Shown: one piece after another, positions 60,132-64,000 of the stretch | Position numbering within the stretch: position 1 is the stretch's first letter | Layout of the letters: each line of letters starts with the position of its first letter | NCBI GenBank assembly: GCA_965262605.1 | Contig: CBDHFN010000002.1 | Location: forward strand, 248,001 to 312,000 | From: CBDHFN01 sp965262605 | GTDB taxonomy: Bacteria > Pseudomonadota > Alphaproteobacteria > JASGCL01 | Reading direction: 5' to 3' | Length of the DNA: 64,000 nt | Notes under the pieces: generated by a model | Seen by the model: the letters and a program-made list of their open reading frames with translations, nothing else | Told to the model about the DNA's origin: nothing | Database searches by the model: none | Made by a program: the position numbers and the translations under genes

Positions 60132-60842
60132 TTTTTGCAATTCGCAAATAATTATATTGCCATAATTAAGGTGATTAAGCAGTTTTGCTTCAATTTTATT
60201 GATAAAATCGGCTAAATTCCAATGGATAAATGCGCTAAATGGCGCAAATCCTAAATTTGTTTTTAACCTTGTTATTTGAAATATGGGCGGAATAATTGCC
60301 CTTAGCTTTTTGGGCGTTAATTTGGTGATATGTTGCTCTTCATAACTAACTTTGCCCAATTTATTGACAAAAAATTCAATGATTGGGTATAATGACGCAT
60401 AATTTGGCGTTGTTAAGATAATTTTGCCGTCTGGTTTTAAGATTTTTTCGGCGTTGACAAGCAATTTTTCAATATCTTGGGGCGATAAATGCTCAATCAA
60501 TTCAATGATAGTAATAATATCAAATGATTCGCTTGGTAAATTATCAAAATTTTCGTTGGTTGTCATGAATTTTTTGGTGGCTGAATGGTATTTTTCCTTG
60601 GCATAATTTATTTGCAAATCGCTTATATCCACGCCAGTTGAGGATAATTCTGAATAATTACATGTGCCAATGAAAGTTCCCGCCGCGCAACCAATATCAC
60701 AATGCCTGCCTTTTCGTGGTAAAATTTCCAAAATATGCGCAAATTTCAAATGATGCCATTTAGATTGAATGCCTTTGGCAAGGTGGTATACCGCATCGTA
60801 ATACCCCACGGGAATGGAATTATAATCAAATTTTTCGGGCAT
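60108..60842 (-). CDS. class I SAM-dependent methyltransferase
   Basis: A 244-residue enzyme with motif I HCDIGCAAGTFIG, then DIITIIELIEHLSPQD and LKPDGKIILTTPNY, the pattern of UbiG-like small-molecule methyltransferases. Because it sits between two glycosyl transfer genes it may methylate a sugar or polyprenol product. It starts 16 bases inside the preceding gene, so the two are co-transcribed. Confidence 0.82.
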   Translation of the reverse strand: MPEKFDYNSIPVGYYDAVYHLAKGIQSKWHHLKFAHILEILPRKGRHCDIGCAAGTFIGTCNYSELSSTGVDISDLQINYAKEKYHSATKKFMTTNENFDNLPSESFDIITIIELIEHLSPQDIEKLLVNAEKILKPDGKIILTTPNYASLYPIIEFFVNKLGKVSYEEQHITKLTPKKLRAIIPPIFQITRLKTNLGFAPFSAFIHWNLADFINKIEAKLLNHLNYGNIIICELQKSTPNNNS

Positions 60843-62199
60843 AATAGATTCTTTCTAAACTAAGGGCAAGGCTTAACATTATCATGGGGTGCACAGCAGG
60901 CATGAAGCGATTTTGCCAATGCAAAAATAATAATAATGCGATATATAAACTAAAACTTGCCATTATTGTCAAGATTAAAACCGCGTCTTTTCGTTTAATA
61001 TTGGTTAATCCCCACGATAAAGCACCCAATAAAGCAATGAATGTCAAAATATTCGTGAAAATTGCCAAAATTTTAAAAATCTTTATGAATAAATTGGGCG
61101 GATTTATTGAAAAATCAACAATCGCCGTGGTATTTAATAATTTAAAACTGGCAAGCAAATTTATATCCATAAAATCCAACGCCATTTTTTTAACCATGCC
61201 CAAGGGAAAATGCAAAATTGTCCGAAAGAAAATATCAGTTTGCATTTTCATCGCAATCGGTGCGCTATGCGATGAAATTTTTTGCACAATTTCTAATACG
61301 AATGGGTAATGCCCGTTGCTGTAAAATTGCTTGTCAAATTTTTTGTCAATCACAGGGTTTATGGATTTTGCAATATTATCAATTTCGGTTTGACCATTAA
61401 ATACGGCATAACCCAAAGCATATAATTTATATACTGGTTGCAACGGCACAGCGTAATTATACACAATAAAAAAATGCCCACTTCGCAAGGTGTTCCATGC
61501 CCCGATGGCGCCGTATAGTAAAAAAATTGGCAAAATCATCAATATAATTTGCTTGCGCGCAAGATTTTTATAAATAAGAAATATAAATAACGGCACAAAA
61601 GCGATTAAAGCATAAATGCTAAACGCGCGAATTAAAAATGATAATCCTAAAATCCCGCCAATAATTAACGAATTTTTGATTGAAATTTTGTCGTTATTGA
61701 TGATGTTTTTAACCATAATTAACAAAGCCAAAATAAATAAATTATTAAAAATACTATCGGTTAAAATCGCAAAATCATAAATAAAATTCGCATTAAACAA
61801 AATAAAAAAACATAAAATATATTTACACCATTGGGCAATTTGAATTGTTCTAATCGTTAAATAAAAATAACCAATCACCAATATGCTTAACAAATTTTGC
61901 GCGATGACTAAGGCGATATAGCCGAAACTTTCCCCAAAAAATTGCCGAAAAACCGCAATGATAAACGGATAACCGATGGCACGAAACGCGCTTATATCTA
62001 AACCACCCATGTTTAAATCCAAATTAAACATCCATTGCTTATTGGGCGATAAAATCTTATCGGCATATTCAATATATCCAAGCGCATCATCGCTGGGCGT
62101 GATATAACCAAAACCCAACAAAAACAGCAATTTCATGGCAATTGCACCAAAAATTATGGACAAGAACGATTTGTCGCGGGGTATTTGCTTGAATAACAT
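60826..62199 (-). CDS. polytopic glycosyltransferase-like membrane protein
   Basis: About ten to twelve membrane helices and the loop FGYITPSDDALGYIEYADKI, with an Asp pair near the first loop, resemble GT39/GT83 (ArnT-like) enzymes that use lipid-linked sugars. I start at ATG 62199 (MLFKQIPRDKSF); a TTG at 62265 would add 22 residues. Probably works with the glycosyltransferase at 59052, which would make the lipid-linked donor. Confidence 0.65.
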   Translation of the reverse strand: MLFKQIPRDKSFLSIIFGAIAMKLLFLLGFGYITPSDDALGYIEYADKILSPNKQWMFNLDLNMGGLDISAFRAIGYPFIIAVFRQFFGESFGYIALVIAQNLLSILVIGYFYLTIRTIQIAQWCKYILCFFILFNANFIYDFAILTDSIFNNLFILALLIMVKNIINNDKISIKNSLIIGGILGLSFLIRAFSIYALIAFVPLFIFLIYKNLARKQIILMILPIFLLYGAIGAWNTLRSGHFFIVYNYAVPLQPVYKLYALGYAVFNGQTEIDNIAKSINPVIDKKFDKQFYSNGHYPFVLEIVQKISSHSAPIAMKMQTDIFFRTILHFPLGMVKKMALDFMDINLLASFKLLNTTAIVDFSINPPNLFIKIFKILAIFTNILTFIALLGALSWGLTNIKRKDAVLILTIMASFSLYIALLLFLHWQNRFMPAVHPMIMLSLALSLERIYYARKI

Positions 62200-62498
62200 A
62201 TTACCATGATAAATATTTTTAAAATATTTGCAAGCGCGAATTACATTAATTGGGTGATTAAACAATAAGTAAACTTATTATTTTTAACATTGTTGCGGGA
62301 CTATTTACTTGGTATGTTCGCAAAAATTCAGTTTGAATTTTTAAGATTCAAGGAATTAGTATAACACGATACGCATGGGGGATATTATTATTAATATTTT
62401 TTAACTTTACATTTGATGAAGACGAGTTGTTTGAATAAATACAATATGGTATAATATTACCACGCTTAAAAAATCGTTAAAATAAAGCAATTTTGGGG

Positions 62499-62526
62499 TT
62501 GACAATGTAAAAAATTTTGGTATTAC
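62499..62526 (+). promoter_or_regulatory. rplM-rpsI promoter
   Basis: TTGACA (62499-62504) and TATTAC (62521-62526) are 16 bp apart, 30 bp before the rplM start, whose ribosome site is AAAGGA. TTTGGT/ACCAAA surround the -10 box. The gap 62266-62558 shows no gene. Confidence 0.55.
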
Positions 62527-62558
62527 CAAATTTAAGTTAAAGATAAAAAGGATGATTT

Positions 62559-63026
62559 ATGAAAACTTATAGTATGAAACTAGGCGAAATTGACAAAAAA
62601 TGGTTTGTCATTGATGCCACTGATTTAGTCTTGGGGCGCTTGGCTTCTCAAGTTGCAAAAATCTTACGCGGCAAGCATAAAGCCACATTTACTCCCCACA
62701 TGGATTGCGGTGATAATGTTATAATTATCAACGCTGAAAAAGTTGCCTTAACGGGCAAAAAATTGACTGATAAAGTATTTTATTGGCATACGGGTTATGT
62801 TGGTGGCGTAAAAGAAATTACCCCCGAAAAACAATTGGCGGGCAAATTCCCCGAACGATTAATTGAACGGGCGGTTAAACGAATGATAACCAGAAGCCCC
62901 TTAGGCGACAAACAAATGACGCATTTGAAAATTTATGCGGGTCCTGAACACCCCCACGAAGGCTTAAATCCTGTTGTTTTGGATTTAGTTGCGCAAAATG
63001 CAAAAAATAAGAAAAGAGGCTCATAA
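62559..63026 (+). CDS. rplM: 50S ribosomal protein L13
   Basis: A 155-residue protein of the large subunit with the family pattern WFVIDATDLVLGRLASQVA, GDNVIIINAEKVALTGKK and YAGPEHPHEGLNP. Its stop shares one base with the rpsI start, the usual rplM-rpsI operon. Confidence 0.97.
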   Translation: MKTYSMKLGEIDKKWFVIDATDLVLGRLASQVAKILRGKHKATFTPHMDCGDNVIIINAEKVALTGKKLTDKVFYWHTGYVGGVKEITPEKQLAGKFPERLIERAVKRMITRSPLGDKQMTHLKIYAGPEHPHEGLNPVVLDLVAQNAKNKKRGS

Positions 63027-63457
63027 TGTCTGCAACCGAAAATACGGAACAAAAACCAGTTTTAGATGCGCAAGGACGCGCATATGCCACTGGCAAACGC
63101 AAAAATGCTATCGCACGCGTATGGTTAAAACCCGGTAATGGTAAAATTATCATTAACGACAGGGAAATGACGAATTACTTTGGGCGCGCGGTGCTTCGCA
63201 TGATTGTTGAACAACCATTTGACATTACGAATCGCATGGGGGCATATGATATTCACGCCACCGTTGCTGGTGGTGGCTTGGGTGGTCAAGCTGGCGCGAT
63301 TAAGCACGGCATTTCCAAAGCAATTTCTTTAATTGAACCTGATTTAAGGTCAATTTTAAAGGCTGCTGGCTTTTTAACCCGCGATTCACGCGTGGTTGAA
63401 CGCAAAAAATATGGTCATCCCAAAGCAAGAAGATCATTCCAATTTTCAAAACGCTAA
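63026..63457 (+). CDS. rpsI: 30S ribosomal protein S9
   Basis: A 143-residue small-subunit protein: YATGKRKNAIARVWLKPG, GGGLGGQAGAIKHGISKAI, and the basic C-terminal tail KYGHPKARRSFQFSKR whose last Arg contacts P-site tRNA. Confidence 0.97.
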   Translation: MSATENTEQKPVLDAQGRAYATGKRKNAIARVWLKPGNGKIIINDREMTNYFGRAVLRMIVEQPFDITNRMGAYDIHATVAGGGLGGQAGAIKHGISKAISLIEPDLRSILKAAGFLTRDSRVVERKKYGHPKARRSFQFSKR

Positions 63458-63469
63458 TAATATTCTTAA

Positions 63470-63511
63470 CGCGATGCTAAGTTTTTACTTGACATCGCGA
63501 TTAGTTTTTAT
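63470..63511 (+). terminator. rplM-rpsI terminator
   Basis: CGCGATG (63470-63476) pairs with CATCGCG (63493-63499) and is followed by ATTAGTTTTTATT, 12 bp after the rpsI stop. Confidence 0.75.
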
Positions 63512-63542
63512 TAACACACATACGAAACCACTTAGGATTCAA

Positions 63543-63618
63543 GGCGAATTAGCTCAGGGGTTAGAGCAGAGGAATCATAATCCTTGTGTCCGGGGTTCAA
63601 ATCCCTGATTCGCCACCA
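63543..63618 (+). tRNA. tRNA-Met (CAT anticodon)
   Basis: A 76-nt cloverleaf: GGCGAAT/ATTCGCC acceptor, D arm GCTCAGGGGTTAGAGC, anticodon stem GAGGA/TCCTT with loop ATCATAA, T arm GGTTCAAATCC, encoded CCA. The anticodon CAT allows elongator Met or, after lysidine modification, Ile2; the AGAGGAATCATAATCC pattern is more like alphaproteobacterial elongator Met. The first acceptor pair is closed, so it is not the initiator. Confidence 0.88.
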
Positions 63619-63641
63619 TTTTTTAGATTAAGGAACATACC

Positions 63642-64000
63642 ATGGCAAGATTAACTGTTGAAGATTGTATCACGAAAATTCCAAATCGCTTTAATTTAGT
63701 GTTAATGTCCGCGCATCGCGCCCGTGAAATTGGGGCTGGCGCACCGACTTTGGTGCCGCACGACCGCGATAAAAAAACCGTGATTGCTTTGCGTGAAATT
63801 GCTGATGCCACCATGAATTTAGATAATTTGCGCGAAAGCTTGGTTAAATCCTTACAAAAAGTTCAAGTTCGCAAAGAAGTTGACAATGAAGAAGTTTTAG
63901 AAATTTTAAATGCCCAAAATAAACCGCTGTTTGATGAAATGCGCGGTGGCAGTATCGTTTCCATTGAAGACGGCATTCCTTCAAACGAAGGGCTTGAAGG
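63642..64000 (+). CDS. rpoZ: RNA polymerase omega subunit (runs off the window)
   Basis: The first 119 codons are visible: MARLTVEDCITKIPNRFNLV, ARE(I)GAGAPTLVPHDRDKKTVIALREIAD. This is the omega family, which helps RNA polymerase assembly and ppGpp response. AAGGA lies seven bases before the ATG. It starts 24 bp after the tRNA. Confidence 0.95.
   Translation, partial: MARLTVEDCITKIPNRFNLVLMSAHRAREIGAGAPTLVPHDRDKKTVIALREIADATMNLDNLRESLVKSLQKVQVRKEVDNEEVLEILNAQNKPLFDEMRGGSIVSIEDGIPSNEGLE

Overview
The window is AT-rich DNA from an alphaproteobacterium. The evidence is an Irr-type iron regulator, a nuoABCD block, DUF1127 and DUF465 small proteins, bacterial leucyl-transferase Bpt, and the order rplM-rpsI-tRNA-rpoZ. 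The order or genus cannot be fixed from the sequence alone. Most chromosomal genes are housekeeping, tightly packed and often overlap by 4 to 20 bases. At least two (irr, bpt) have a good promoter so close to the start codon that the mRNA is probably leaderless.

Layout. 1-11.4 kb: the 3' end of polA, a class II Fic protein, an enamidase-like amidohydrolase, irr-rpiB-nrdR, comM, an N-formylglutamate amidohydrolase, a TPR protein, and nuoABCD on the minus strand. 11.43-11.50 kb: tRNA-Ala(GGC). 11.49-37.27 kb: a 25.8-kb integrated conjugative element (ICE) bounded by a 13-bp direct repeat of the tRNA-Ala 3' end. 37.3-41.3 kb: a scarred region with a secreted nuclease, a highly structured possible RNA, dinD, a transposase remnant, a partial duplication of both, an orphan MazF-like toxin, and a glycosyltransferase-like gene broken at a run of eight C. 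41.3-51.3 kb: a sterol-desaturase-like hydroxylase, two tandem family-2 glycosyltransferases, DUF1127, mutS, bpt, an NtrB-like kinase, plsC and thiL. 51.6-64 kb: valS, amrS, tRNA-His, a DUF465 protein, membrane and amidase genes, cell-envelope glycosylation genes, rplM-rpsI, tRNA-Met and the start of rpoZ.

The ICE. A left arm carries a plasmid-type replication initiator and five small genes, including two convergent small membrane proteins that overlap at their 3' ends. A large serine recombinase is the only integrase seen, although the element sits in a tRNA gene. The rest is almost all one minus-strand transfer region. It combines IncP-style DNA processing (TraK, TraL, TraM, TraJ/MobC-like, MOBP relaxase, ArdC/TOPRIM primase, SSB) with a VirB/VirD4 mating channel (VirB2 to VirB11, no VirB1 found). 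Between virB10 and virB11 lies a 926-residue membrane-anchored protein with about ten two-cysteine repeats arranged as a repeated four-unit block. This position and design suggest a TraN-like mating or surface adhesin that I do not recognise. A very acidic 82-residue protein sits between the coupling protein and the primase.

Best candidates for undescribed biology: the cysteine-repeat protein and its ICE, the C8 switch in the glycosyltransferase, the alternative-pairing RNA at 37.8-38.0 kb, the six 10-bp repeats and hairpin cluster next to the recombinase, and the 12-bp phased ATCTAG boxes upstream of the Fic gene. No CRISPR array and no complete insertion sequence was seen.
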